A stretch of DNA of 64,000 nt from Streptomyces sp. H27-C3 (GCF_030063415.1 NZ_JASITA010000001.1:347091-411090); one strand, 5' to 3'. Shown: positions 53,517 through 63,076, counted from the first letter of the stretch. Notes: generated by a model from the sequence alone, not told the origin. Numbers and translations are program-made.

Positions 53517-55707
53517 AGCCTTCGAGGCCGCCGGGCCCGGCACACCCGAACGCGAAACCGTGCACTTCCGGCCCGACCTGTCCGCCTGGGCCGTGCTCGG
53601 CGCCGCCGCACTGCCCTCCGTGGCCGACCACAACCCACGGACCGTCCACTGGCGGGACCTGCCCGTCGACCCCGCCCTGGTCGGCGTCGCACCGGCCCGC
53701 GCCCGACACGCGGACGTGGTGCTCGGCGGCCCGCCCGCGTCCCGCCCGTGGCGGCTGCCGCTGCGGACCGTCCTGGCCGCAGGAGTCGCCTGGCACCCCG
53801 AACTGCCCCTCGTCGCGGGCCTCGTCCAGCAGGGCGACCGCCTGCACCCGTGGAGCGCCGACTACACGACACGTCATCTGACCGTCCACCAGCGGGTACG
53901 GGCCGCACTCTCCCTGACCGCACGCCGGCCGGGCCGGCCGGCCCTCTCCTGGTGCCGGGAAGGACTGCTGACCCTTCTGACGCCTCCCGCCCCCTCGGCG
54001 AGCGGCCCGGGGCCGCAGACCGAGGGCGACCGCGACCAGGGATGGCGGCCGGTGGTGTTCGAGGCCACCGGGCCGGGACATGTCGCGTTCGTCCCCGGCC
54101 TGGACGAACTCCTGCGCCTGGCCGGTGCCTCGGTGTCCGTACTCGACCCGGCCACCGGGACCTTGCGTACACTCACCCCGCCGTGGCTCGTAGGCGGCCT
54201 CGAACCCTCCCCGGGCGGGCGCGGACTACTGGTCGAGCACGCCACCGCGGCCGACGACGGTTCGGCGGAGCAGCCATCGGGATCCGGTGACGGGCTCGAC
54301 TGGTCCCGCGCGGTGCTGCGGCCGGACAGCGGCTCATGGGCGCCGGTACCAGCCGTCACACGCTGGGCCGCCGGAGCCGGGGAAGCCATCGCGTCGAGCA
54401 GAACCGTCACTGGCGGCACGGCAATCGAGCTGCGCACCGCGCACGACGCCGAGGGGCGGCCCCCGACGGCCGGACCGACGATCACCCACGAGGACGACGA
54501 CCCGCCCGTGTGGTGGCACTGCCTGACGCTGGGCACGGCGACGGCCGTCGTGAGCCGGCACCGCACGTCACTGCGCCTGCGCAGCGGTGAGGACTACCTC
54601 CGGGTGCCGCTGCCCGCCGCACTCGGCAGGCTCGGCACGCCGATGCCTGGACACGACGGCGAGGGCGTTGTCATCACCTGCGTACAGGGCGGCCGGGCAG
54701 GGTTCCTTCGGCTGGCCCACGGCGAGCGGGAGGCCGGCATCGCCGTCGAACCACCGCCCGGAGGCGACGACGGCCCCCTCGAATCCAGCTGGACGACGAC
54801 CGAGGACGGCGTGCCCCACCTCCTCACACGCAGGGCGGGACGCTTCGACCGTTACGCACTGCGCGGCGAGCGCCTCCGGCCGGTGAGCGGAAGCACCCTG
54901 CCCCGGCTGCGTCCGGCACCGTTCCGTGCCCCCGCGCGAACGGTGTCTCCTACGCTCGTCCTGTCCCCGCCGCCGGGCGGGTGCAGCGCCCGGCTGACGC
55001 GCGTCGACGGCCCGGGCGGGGAAAGCGGAGGGACGGCGCGGCTGCTGTGGATCCAGGTACGCCGGAGCACGGGTGATCCTGCGGCCGCTGATCCACCCGC
55101 CGACCTCTCCGGGCTGCGGGCGCCGGGCTGGCTGCTGGATCTCCCTCTTGCCTGGCCGCCCGACGTCAGGCCTGGCGACGTCCGGCGTCAGATCGTCCAC
55201 GCGGTCGGCCAGGCCGTGGCGAACATACGGGAGCAGACCTCGCGGGAGGACCCCGTCGTGGTCGGCGGCCACAGCTTCGCCGCCACCGTCGCCCTGCAGG
55301 CGCTGGCCCACTGCCCGGGACTGGCGGGCGCGATAGCGCACAGCGGCTGCTACAACCGCACGCTGACCCCGCAGGGCTTCCAGTACGAGCGACGGAGCTA
55401 CTGGCAGGTCCCCGGCCTCTACCGCGCTTTGAGCGCCCTCGACTTCGCCGATCGACTGACGCGGCCGGTGCTGCTCGTGCACGGCCTCGACGACACCAAC
55501 GTGGCGACCCCGCCGGACCAGGCGGTGGCCCTGTACCGGGCCGTCGTCGCCAACGGCGGGCGGGCCCGGCTCGTTCTCCTGCCGCACGAGGGACACGTCT
55601 TCCGGCACCGCGAAAGTCTGGAGACCGTGACACGGGAGCACGAGGCGTGGTTGGCCGCCTGCGTCCCACTCTCCGCCCGGCAGGCGGACCGCTCGGAAAG
55701 GACCTGA
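53506..55707 (+). CDS. S9-family prolyl-oligopeptidase-like serine peptidase
   Basis: 733 aa; the start overlaps the MauE-Trx gene by 11 nt. The N-terminal ~470 residues look like a beta-propeller with diverged blades. The C-terminal alpha/beta-hydrolase domain has the catalytic Ser in GGHSFAA (near 590), Asp in HGLDDTN (near 661) and His in PHEGH (near 693), in the S9 order and spacing. The elbow ends in Ala, not Gly. There is no signal peptide, so it should act in the cytoplasm. S9 peptidases admit only short or unfolded peptides through the propeller, which fits cutting the leader of a 58-aa precursor, especially since the B2-like protein lacks its own catalytic residues. Direct evidence for that role is missing. 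Confidence 0.88.
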   Translation: MPPEAFEAAGPGTPERETVHFRPDLSAWAVLGAAALPSVADHNPRTVHWRDLPVDPALVGVAPARARHADVVLGGPPASRPWRLPLRTVLAAGVAWHPELPLVAGLVQQGDRLHPWSADYTTRHLTVHQRVRAALSLTARRPGRPALSWCREGLLTLLTPPAPSASGPGPQTEGDRDQGWRPVVFEATGPGHVAFVPGLDELLRLAGASVSVLDPATGTLRTLTPPWLVGGLEPSPGGRGLLVEHATAADDGSAEQPSGSGDGLDWSRAVLRPDSGSWAPVPAVTRWAAGAGEAIASSRTVTGGTAIELRTAHDAEGRPPTAGPTITHEDDDPPVWWHCLTLGTATAVVSRHRTSLRLRSGEDYLRVPLPAALGRLGTPMPGHDGEGVVITCVQGGRAGFLRLAHGEREAGIAVEPPPGGDDGPLESSWTTTEDGVPHLLTRRAGRFDRYALRGERLRPVSGSTLPRLRPAPFRAPARTVSPTLVLSPPPGGCSARLTRVDGPGGESGGTARLLWIQVRRSTGDPAAADPPADLSGLRAPGWLLDLPLAWPPDVRPGDVRRQIVHAVGQAVANIREQTSREDPVVVGGHSFAATVALQALAHCPGLAGAIAHSGCYNRTLTPQGFQYERRSYWQVPGLYRALSALDFADRLTRPVLLVHGLDDTNVATPPDQAVALYRAVVANGGRARLVLLPHEGHVFRHRESLETVTREHEAWLAACVPLSARQADRSERT

Positions 55708-55710
55708 TCG

Positions 55711-57759
55711 ATGGCAGAAGACGGCCCGGATCGCCGTGAGGCCACACCGGACGGCACAGGTGCCGGGGCGCCGGCAGGGGCCGGAACACCGGAGGGCGGC
55801 AGCGGCAGGCCCGCCGACACCGCGCGGATCAGCACCACCGATCTGATGCGGGCCAGCGCGTACATGGTGCGGATGGCATGGCAGGCGGACCGCCGGCGGC
55901 TGACGGGCATCCTCGCCGTGCAGCTGCTGACGGCGGCGGGGCTGGCCGCGCTCGTGCTGGTGCTGCGGAGCACGCTGGGAGCGGCGTCCTTCTCCGCGGG
56001 CTCGGACGGGCCGTCCGGGGACGGGCTGATTCTCGCCTTCTGCGCACTGATGGCGCTCGCGTCCGGGGGCGGCGTGCTGCGTACCGTCGCGAGCGGCTGG
56101 CAACGGGTGCTGACGGTGAAGGTGGACCGGCACATCATGTCCGCGGTGTTGAGAAGCGCGGCTCGATCGGACCTCGCCCGTTTCGAGGAGCCGGCGTTCC
56201 ACGACCGCCTGAAGCAGGCCGTCTTCGCGTCCCGGTCCCAGCCGGTGATGGTGGTGACGGCCCTGATCGGCGCGCTGCAGGCGCTGCTGAGCATGGCCGC
56301 GGTGGGGACCGCGTTCGCCGTCATGACGTGGTGGCTGCTCCCGTTCGTCCTCCTGGCCCTACTGCCCGTGCTCAAGGCGGCCCGGGACGAACGCGACGCC
56401 GATCACCGGCTGCACGGGCGGCTGGCCGAGGGCCGCCGGGCACGTGAGTACCTCGAACACCTCCTGGTCGGGCAGGACGCGGCCAAGGAGATCCGCGCCC
56501 TGGACCTCGGGGACACCCTGCGCGCACGCTGGAACAACCGGTACGCCGAGGAGATCACCGGTACCACCGGGATGCAGCGCCGGCACACCCGCCGGAAGGT
56601 GCTCGCGCGCCTCATCGGCGATGTCGTCCTCATCGCCGTCATCGGCGCCATGTGGTGGACGGTGCGCAGCGGCGGCGTGGCCCTCCCCACGGCGTTGGCC
56701 GCCCTGGCGGCGTTGCTGATGCTCGCCACCCGCGTGCAGATGCTCGGCTACCTCTTCAACAACATCGGTGCCTCCGCGGTGTACGTGAAGGACATCCGCA
56801 CCTTCACACAGGACGGAGCCCGCGCCTCCACACGGGACATGACTTCCACGCAGGACGCGGACACCCGCCGAGGGCACGCCGCAGTGGCGCACGAGAACCC
56901 GCTCGCGCTCACCTCCGCGGCGGGGCCTGGGGCACCGGCGGGGCTGGGGATGCCGGCCTTCTCCTCCCTGAGCACCGAGAAGCTCTCCTTCACCTACCCG
57001 GGCTCCGCCGGAGCAGCGCTGCGCGACGTATCGGTCGAGCTGGCCGCCGGTGAACTGGTCGCCGTCGTGGGCGCCAACGGCTCCGGCAAGACGACTTTGG
57101 CGAAGATCCTCGCCGGTCTCTACGACCCCGACGGCGGATCCCTGCTGTGGAACGGACTTCGCGCGTCGCGCCCCGAGGAGCGGCGGGCCGCGACCGCGAT
57201 GGTCTTCCAGGACTTCGTGCGCTTCAAGCTTCCCGCACGCGACAACATCGCTTTCGGCCGCCCCGGAGTACCCGCCGATCCGGACGCCGTCGAGCGCGCG
57301 GCGGCCGAAGCGGGGGCGGTCGGCATCGTCCAGGGACTGCCGTTGGGTTACGACACCGTCCTGAGCAAGGAGTTCAGCGACGGGGCCGATCTCTCGTTGG
57401 GGCAGTGGCAGCGGCTGGCACTGGCCCGCGCCTTCTACCGGGACTCTCCCCTTGTCATCCTGGACGAGCCGACGGCCTCACTCGACCCGCAGGCGGAAGC
57501 CGACCTCTTCGGCCGCATCCGCAGCCTGTTCGCGGGCCGGGCGGTCCTGCTGATCTCCCATCGGTTCTCCAACGTCCGGGACGCAGACCGGATCTACGTC
57601 ATGGAGTCCGGCCGGGTCATCGAGCACGGCAGCCACGATGAACTGACAGCGGCGGGTGGCACCTACGCCCGGCTGTTCCGGCTCCAGGCCGAGGCCTACC
57701 AGCACGGCCGCCGCGGGCGGGGGTCCGCGACTTCGCCGGCGATGAAGGTGGTTCGTTAG
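55711..57759 (+). CDS. ABC transporter, fused membrane and ATPase domains (peptide exporter)
   Basis: 682 aa from ATG 55711, three nt after the S9 gene, with GGAAAGGAC upstream. A hydrophilic N-terminus (~45 residues) is followed by a membrane domain with about six helices (for example LLTAAGLAALVLVLR and AVIGAMWWTV). The ATPase domain has Walker A GANGSGKTT near 455, Q-loop VFQDF, signature LSLGQWQ, Walker B VILDEPTASLD and the His switch LISHRF. It has no N-terminal peptidase C39 domain, so it cannot remove the leader itself. As last gene of the operon it most likely exports the processed cystine-rich peptide, as in lasso clusters where a homodimeric D protein gives export and self-immunity. 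Confidence 0.92.
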   Translation: MAEDGPDRREATPDGTGAGAPAGAGTPEGGSGRPADTARISTTDLMRASAYMVRMAWQADRRRLTGILAVQLLTAAGLAALVLVLRSTLGAASFSAGSDGPSGDGLILAFCALMALASGGGVLRTVASGWQRVLTVKVDRHIMSAVLRSAARSDLARFEEPAFHDRLKQAVFASRSQPVMVVTALIGALQALLSMAAVGTAFAVMTWWLLPFVLLALLPVLKAARDERDADHRLHGRLAEGRRAREYLEHLLVGQDAAKEIRALDLGDTLRARWNNRYAEEITGTTGMQRRHTRRKVLARLIGDVVLIAVIGAMWWTVRSGGVALPTALAALAALLMLATRVQMLGYLFNNIGASAVYVKDIRTFTQDGARASTRDMTSTQDADTRRGHAAVAHENPLALTSAAGPGAPAGLGMPAFSSLSTEKLSFTYPGSAGAALRDVSVELAAGELVAVVGANGSGKTTLAKILAGLYDPDGGSLLWNGLRASRPEERRAATAMVFQDFVRFKLPARDNIAFGRPGVPADPDAVERAAAEAGAVGIVQGLPLGYDTVLSKEFSDGADLSLGQWQRLALARAFYRDSPLVILDEPTASLDPQAEADLFGRIRSLFAGRAVLLISHRFSNVRDADRIYVMESGRVIEHGSHDELTAAGGTYARLFRLQAEAYQHGRRGRGSATSPAMKVVR

Positions 57760-58164
57760 CAGCGGAGCGGCGGACCCGCTGTCCCGTCGACGACCACCGC
57801 GTTCAGCGGCGGACTCCGCCTGGTCTCTCCACGTGTGCGCTGCCCGAGTTCCGTACCGTCCCCGTCATGGCCGTACGGAACACGATCGGCACCCGCCGTA
57901 CGCGCCGGATTCCAGCGGCATCGATCCGGTGAAAGGACGCTGCGGTGCGTAAGCGCCGGCAGGGCAACCGTCAGCCGGACGAGGGTCTGTGTCCAGCGGC
58001 TCCGCCGGCTCGTCGATGACGTCGAGGCTCCGCGCGCGCATCTCGGTCTCGACACGGTGGCCTGCTCGCGCTTTGCGCCAGGGCGAATCTGACCGCGACC
58101 GGTTCACCCCGCCGGTGTTCGTGCCGGCCTGGGAGGTGGACCTGAGAGCCCTCCTCGGACCAGG

Positions 58165-58290
58165 GCCGAGTTCGCGGATCTCTTCCCGCACGCGGAGCTC
58201 GTCATCCAGCCCGGTGCCGGACACCACCCGTGGCTCGACGACGCCGACCGGTTCACGGCGGCCACCGCGGCGTTCCTGGGACAGGAGACC
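58165..58290 (+). pseudogene. C-terminal fragment of an alpha/beta hydrolase
   Basis: The frame reads AEFADLFPHAELVIQPGAGH and then HPWLDDADRFTAATAAFLG, the typical end of an alpha/beta hydrolase with its catalytic His (GAGHHPWLDD). The upstream part of the enzyme is absent or scrambled, so this is a relic. The rest of the 57760-58584 gap holds no gene I can support. Confidence 0.55.
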
Positions 58291-58584
58291 GCCCCGCCGT
58301 TGTGGCTTCGGTCAGCCGTGGAAGATCGCCCGACGAGACCAAGTGGCACAGCGGAGACCTCCGTCGCCCGCAGTCAGGGCCCGGGCCGCCCGCTGCCAAC
58401 GGTCACAGTCGGTGCTCACGCCGCCCGGGTGCCGGCGCTTCCGTAGGAGCCGCTGCCCCGCGACGTCTCGGATCCTGAAGGTGCGCGGAGCCCCACGGGG
58501 CAGGCGCAGCGCGGCGGAACGGCCGCCGTGCTGTCCTGAGCGCCGGAGTCCGTCAGCGCCCCTCCTTGGGCACCACCCGTCGGC

Positions 58585-59574
58585 TCACGAGGCGAGGACG
58601 CCCAGGAGCCGTTCGCCGCGCCGTGTCAACAGGAGCCGCACCTGCTGGCCCTGACGCTTGCGCCGGACGAGCCCGGCAGCCTCCAGCAGCTTGCAGTGAT
58701 GCGTCGTGGCTCCGGGCGCACAGCAGAGCAGGGAGCTCACCTCTCCCATGGTCAGGCCCCGGTGCGCAAGACGCATGACCCGTGCGCGCACGACGCCGAG
58801 AACCGCCTCCAGAGGGTCGCGGGCGCGGCGGTTCGCGGTGGCCGCTCCCGACGCCAACTCCCGCAGCCCCGGCACCGGGTAGCCGATCCAGCTCGGGCCC
58901 CGCCGACCGAGGCCGAGTACGCAAGCCGTCGTGCCGGACACCAGCGGGACGAGCAGGAGTCTGCGGTCGGGCAGTTCCAACGACTCCCGGTCCTTGCGGC
59001 GGCCCGGCAGGGACAGTCCTTCCCTGGTGCGGTGGACGCGCGGCCCCAGACCCGCGAGTGCGGAGTCCAGCGTCCCGGTGACCGTGGCGATGCCGATGCG
59101 TTCCGCCTCAAGTTCGAGAAGGTGCCGCGACCGTCGCCACACCGGTGCGAACGCCGCCCAGATGCCTGCTGTCGCCTCGACGTAGCCGTGGACGAACGGC
59201 TCCGGCCGGTCGAGTACGCGCTGCCATGCGTGCGGAACACCGGCCGGAAAGCGCTCGGCCACCTCCCCGGCGAGCTGCTCCGCCCCGACCGCGGCCAAAC
59301 GGTCGAGCTGCGCGGGCACGGCGTCCGTATCGAGAGGGAGGGGCGACAGGCAGTCCGGCAGCCAGAGCCCGTGGCTCTCATACGCGGGGCCCAGCGCCTG
59401 CACCGTGGTGCTCGGACACGCGGCCCGAGCCGCCGACCGCCACCCGGGCGGTACGCCCTGGACCGCCGCGCCGAGGGCGTCGGCCAGCAGCGAGAGCACC
59501 GTGGGCAGCGGCTGCCGGCCCACGGAAACCTTCAGATCCTCTGTCGTCCCCAGTCGCAATACCGATTCGCTCAC
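58585..59574 (-). CDS. ArsR-type winged-helix transcriptional regulator
   Basis: 329 aa from GTG 59574, with a GGGGGAT ribosome site about 8 nt upstream. The N-terminal ~240 residues are a domain found in Streptomyces ArsR-like regulators (SPLPLDTDAVPAQLDRLA; later LLVPLVSGTTACVLGL); its ligand is unknown. The C-terminal ~70 residues are a winged helix (GLTMGEVSSLLCCAPGATTH, then LEAAGLVRRKRQGQQVRLLL). It is convergent with the knottin operon's transporter gene across an 825-bp gap of decayed sequence. Whether it controls that operon cannot be told from sequence. Confidence 0.85.
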   Translation of the reverse strand: MSESVLRLGTTEDLKVSVGRQPLPTVLSLLADALGAAVQGVPPGWRSAARAACPSTTVQALGPAYESHGLWLPDCLSPLPLDTDAVPAQLDRLAAVGAEQLAGEVAERFPAGVPHAWQRVLDRPEPFVHGYVEATAGIWAAFAPVWRRSRHLLELEAERIGIATVTGTLDSALAGLGPRVHRTREGLSLPGRRKDRESLELPDRRLLLVPLVSGTTACVLGLGRRGPSWIGYPVPGLRELASGAATANRRARDPLEAVLGVVRARVMRLAHRGLTMGEVSSLLCCAPGATTHHCKLLEAAGLVRRKRQGQQVRLLLTRRGERLLGVLAS

Positions 59575-59849
59575 TGCACGATCCCCCGTCTCCGGTCATG
59601 CCGTGACCCCCTCGCCACCCGTGCGTGCGGGCCCTCGGTGTCAAGCCGTACCAGGGGTGCGTTGTTCACGATCCGGCGTGGAACGCCGAACAACGCAACG
59701 CGAACAACGCCCCTCCCCGGGACCGTCGACGGCCGGTGGTCCGGGAGCCGGCGGATCGACGGTCCGCTCGGCAGCCCCGGTCCCTACCGGGTCCGCGCAG
59801 CCACCCGGCACGGCCGCAGGGGCGAGCGGGGAGAGTGGTTCCGGCATGC

Positions 59850-60095
59850 CGGTTCGAAGGTGCCCCAGGGCAGAGGTCACCGGCGCGCCGCCGTACGGGT
59901 GCGTCTGCGCGGAGGGGTGCGCCTCCTCACCCGAAGCACCGAACAGGCCGTCCTCGCTGCGGTAGCGGACCTCGACGTGGCCTGCGCCGACGGGGTAGCC
60001 GTGCCGCATCTGCCGGGGGTAGCCCAGGACCAGATCCGTGTAACCGTCCTTGTTGATGTCGGCCGACGCCCCGGCCGTCATCGCGGTCACACCGG
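59850..60095 (-). pseudogene. fragment of an FG-GAP (integrin-like) repeat protein
   Basis: The minus frame contains ASADINKDGYTDLVLGYP and then AGHVEVRYRSEDGLFG, one FG-GAP repeat with its calcium-loop D-x-N-x-D-G. Such repeats normally occur in tandem sets of four to seven in secreted proteins with a signal peptide. Neither partner repeats nor a signal peptide are present. It abuts a sensor-kinase fragment on the opposite strand, so a rearrangement joined two broken genes. Confidence 0.6.
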
Positions 60096-60108
60096 GCGGT
60101 CTCGCCGT

Positions 60109-60680
60109 CGCCGTGCTCACCTGGGGATCGGTACCGGGCTGCGCCCGCTCGCCGGCTGGGCGGCGCGCCGGGTGGAGCGGGTTTTCCTGGGCATACGCGC
60201 CCGCCCCTGCGAAGCCGTGCGGACTCTTGCCCGGCGCCTGCGGGAAGCGTCTGACTCGGCGGCGGTGCCGCTGGCCCTGTGCCGTTCGGCCACCGAGGAT
60301 CTGCGCTTTTCCGGCGCGATGGTGGAGGTGGAGACGCGTGCGGGGAAGCGGAAACTCGCGGTCACCGGCCGGCTTCCCGGCCCCTCGGCACACCGGCTCC
60401 CTCTGCGCCACCACGGTGCCGACATCGGTGAGGTGCTGGTCGTACCGCATCCGGGCGAACCGGCCCTGCGGCCACCGGACGCCGACCTCCCACAGCTCCT
60501 TGCCGATCAGGCCGCTCCCACGGTGGAGGCACTGCGGTTCCTGGAGGACGTGGGGGCCGCCCGGCGCAGACTGGTCATGGCCCGGGAAGAGGAACGCAGG
60601 CGCCCGCACCACGACATGCACGACGGCCTGGGCCCGCTCCTCGCGCGCGGCTCCAAGCACCGCACTGCCGTTCGGGTAAT
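60109..60680 (+). pseudogene. internal fragment of a sensor histidine kinase (NarL-type partner)
   Basis: The frame reads a linker helix (LAGWAARRVERVFLG), a GAF-like region (VPLALCRSATEDL and LPLRHHGADIGEVLVV) and the start of a HisKA_3 dimerisation domain around AREEERRRPHHDMHDGLGPL, with the phospho-acceptor His of the HDGLGP box. The expected N-terminal membrane helices and C-terminal HATPase domain are missing. No plausible start codon with ribosome site is present. I call it a remnant. Confidence 0.65.
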
Positions 60681-60720
60681 CGGCGGTTTCCCGCAGGCCG
60701 CTGGATCCGCCCCGCCCTCG

Positions 60721-61248
60721 TCACCGCATGTCCCACACCGGCCGATCCTGCGTTGAGACCGTGGGGCCGACCCCATACAGAACGTCGCAGCAACTTACGC
60801 GGAAGGTCCCGTGGCGCCAATCGCTTGACACCACGGGACCTCCCGTTGCACAGGGTTTGGACTCACCCGTCAGCTGTACATGCGGGTGCAATGGTGGCGT
60901 CGGTTCCCTCTGCCGCCTGCTAGGCCCAGGGGATCCAGCCGGGTGACATCCATGTGGCTGCTGCGGCCCCGCCCAGGAGGCACACCGCCTTGTCAGCCCA
61001 TCGAGGGCGCCCAGCTTCGCGGTCGCGTCGGCTGCTTCAGCCGCGATCAGCAGGCCGCTGAGCAGGACGAGAGGGCCGTCGTTCCAGGTGATGTCCGGGC
61101 GGCCGATGGCCAGCCAGCCGGCTGCGATGCCGAGTGCGCACAAGCCGGTGTAGAGCGCGTACGAGTCGGGCCGGAGGCGAGGTTTGTTCTTTGCTCGGTG
61201 AATGAAGATCACCCTGAGCTGCGCCAGTAGCGCGAGGAGAGCGAACAT
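60721..61248 (-). CDS. small membrane protein, C-terminal half doubtful
   Basis: ATG 61248 follows AGGAG by 8 nt. The first ~80 residues look real: short hydrophobic N-terminus (MFALLALLAQLRVIF), basic stretch (HRAKNKPRLRP), helix YTGLCALGIAAGWLAIG, and helix GPLVLLSGLLIAAEAA. Small two- to three-helix proteins like this are common on actinobacterial integrative elements. The last ~95 residues have composition unlike protein and include the hairpin at 60804, so the frame has probably been extended by a break. The IS element was inserted 12 bp upstream of the start: its CTAG end touches the ribosome site, so the native promoter has been separated from the gene. Confidence 0.5.
   Translation of the reverse strand: MFALLALLAQLRVIFIHRAKNKPRLRPDSYALYTGLCALGIAAGWLAIGRPDITWNDGPLVLLSGLLIAAEAADATAKLGALDGLTRRCASWAGPQQPHGCHPAGSPGPSRRQREPTPPLHPHVQLTGESKPCATGGPVVSSDWRHGTFRVSCCDVLYGVGPTVSTQDRPVWDMR
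60804..60841. terminator. 11-bp stem hairpin
   Basis: AGGTCCCGTGG (60804-60814) pairs exactly with CCACGGGACCT (60831-60841) across a 16-nt loop. It lies in low-information sequence downstream of the kinase fragment (plus) and inside the doubtful 3' part of the small membrane-protein frame (minus). A terminator is the simplest reading. Confidence 0.4.
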
Positions 61249-61260
61249 CGTGCAGGACTC

Positions 61261-62801
61261 CTAGCGGTGGTTTGTTAAACCGGGCAGTAGAGATCAAGTG
61301 GGCGGCCTGCGCCGACAGCGTTGATCAGGGCTTGGAGTTCGGGTGGTGGCGGCTCGTTGGTCCATGCTCGCCAGCAGCGTTGGAGGGTGGTCCAGGGGTC
61401 GAGTCAGGCCCGGACGGCGCGAATTGCCCGGGGCCAGCTGGCCGGATGGGGCTGATGGGGTTCGCTCGGGCCCCCTCTCACCCGGCTTCGCCACGGTGGC
61501 GGCCGACTCCTCCGCATGGTCGGCTGCGGGTTCATCGTGCGGGGGCCGGGTGAACCAGGTGTCCCAGCAGAACGAGAACGCGCAGGTGACCAGAGTCTGG
61601 TGGCGGCGAATCGCGGTGTCGGAGCGGACTTGGAAGTCGGCCCACCCGAGTTCGTCCTTGACCTGCTTGTAGCTCTGCTCGATCCAGTGCCGCAGCCCGT
61701 AGATCCGCACGACCTCGGCCAGGTCGGCCGGGGGTTCGGGGCTGTCGGCGGTGCGGGGGCCTTCGGGGCGGGGCAGGTCGGTGGCCAGGTACCAGGTCGA
61801 CTGCGAGGGCAGGGTGGCCGGGTCGGTGGTGGCCACGACCAGGCGCACGTTCCCGTCGGGTCCGAAGAATCCGAGCGAAGCCTCGGCGGCCCACCAGGTC
61901 TCGGTGCGCCCGCCGCGGAACGTCCGCTCGACCGCGGTCCAGTCCCCGGGATTCTCGGAGTCGGTCCAGGCCAGGGCGCGGGCGGCGTGGACGGGGGTGT
62001 AGGCGTCCTTGCCGTAGGCCCAGCTGCCATGACTCGGCTTTACGGCCACCACGAATGGCAAGCCGGCCTCGCCGAGGTCCCGCAGAAAGCTGCTCTGGTC
62101 GCCGTAGCCGCAGTCTGCGGCCACCGCCCTGAACACAACCCCGATCTCCTCGGCGGCGCAGGCCAGTTCGGCGGCGATCCGCAGCTTCGTGCGGAACCCG
62201 GGGTCCTTCTTGCCGGCCGGGAAGTGGTGCGCCGGGTGTAGGGCACGGCGTGCAGTGGGTAGTAGAGGTCCTCATCCGCCCAGCAGGTGATCACCGTCAC
62301 GATGCCGTTGTCGGTCTTGCCCAGCCGACCCAGCCATTGGCGGCCGATGTGCGCGGTCGCCTGCCCGTCCTTGCGGTCACCGGAGTCGTCGATCACCAGC
62401 ACCCCGCCGGGGTGCGGCGCGGTCGCCGGGTCGGTCAGCAGTAGTGCCACCCGGCGGGCGTTGACCTGCTCGTGGTCCCACGTCGACTCGGACAGGAAGA
62501 ACTGCAGTCGCTGCACCGCCGCATGCTGGGCACCGACGACAGGTACGGTGCCGGCCAGCGCGGTCAGCGTCTTGTTGCGGTCCCGCGGCAGCAGCAGTCC
62601 GGTCAGGTACTCGCGGAACCCGCGGCGCTGTGCCAGTGTGGAGAACAGGTCATCGAAACGTGCGGCGTAGGCTTCCACCGGGCCAGGTGCGGGCGGACAC
62701 GGCATACGACGGGTCATCACAAGCCCCCAGGCAGCGAGGCGACGTTCCTCTGCTACCGGCCTACTGCACCTATGACCCGCCGTCAACAAACCACCGCTAG
62801 A
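61261..62801. mobile_element. IS701-type insertion sequence, about 1.54 kb
   Basis: The ends are perfect 16-bp inverted repeats including the flanking CTAG: CTAGCGGTGGTTTGTT at 61261-61276 and its complement at 62786-62801. CTAG at both ends fits the 4-bp target duplication typical of IS701 relatives, leaving CGGTGGTTTGTT as the terminal repeat proper. The transposase is on the minus strand and carries a frameshift. A single related end lies at 45669. Confidence 0.85.
61294..62717 (-). pseudogene. IS701-family DDE transposase with a 1-nt frameshift
   Basis: The frame from ATG 62717 gives an IS701-type transposase: RFDDLFSTLAQRRGF, RYLTGLL-like block, then the first catalytic Asp in GVLVIDDSGDRKDG. 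At YYPLHAVPY the frame is lost. The continuation (AVAADCGYGDQSSFLRDLGE with the second Asp, then LRHWIEQSYKQVKDELGWAD with the Glu) is in another frame and ends at 61294. Restoring one G in the GGG at 62234-62236 gives the expected YTPAHHFPAGKKDP and rejoins the halves into about 475 aa. All three DDE residues survive, so the inactivation is recent, or the shift is a sequencing error or programmed event. Confidence 0.85.
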
Positions 62802-63030
62802 GCGGGGTCGGAGGGGAGCGGCAGGGCCATGGGGACGACTGTCCCCTCCTTGTGTCCAACCTGACCGGAGTTCCCGATGGGCTTCGCGATCTGACCACCA
62901 ACACAAGTCGGTCTCTGCTGGTGAACCGTTGGGTGCCCGGTTGGCTGCGGTGGCGCTGCGAACCTGCCCGTCTTCACCGGGACGGGCGACCGCTTGGCCG
63001 ATGTCTCGAACGTGGCTAACCAGCGCATCA

Positions 63031-63076
63031 GCACGCCAAGGGGGCGGGAGATACAACTCCCGCCCCCTTGGCGTGC
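63031..63076. terminator. Perfect 20-bp stem-loop terminator
   Basis: Twenty bases (63031-63050, GCACGCCAAGGGGGCGGGAG) pair without mismatch with 63057-63076 around a 6-nt loop (ATACAA). It lies about 70 bp past the stop of the small membrane-protein gene on the minus strand, so it should end the RHS operon. Nothing else is recognisable between the IS end (62802) and 63144. Confidence 0.8.
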
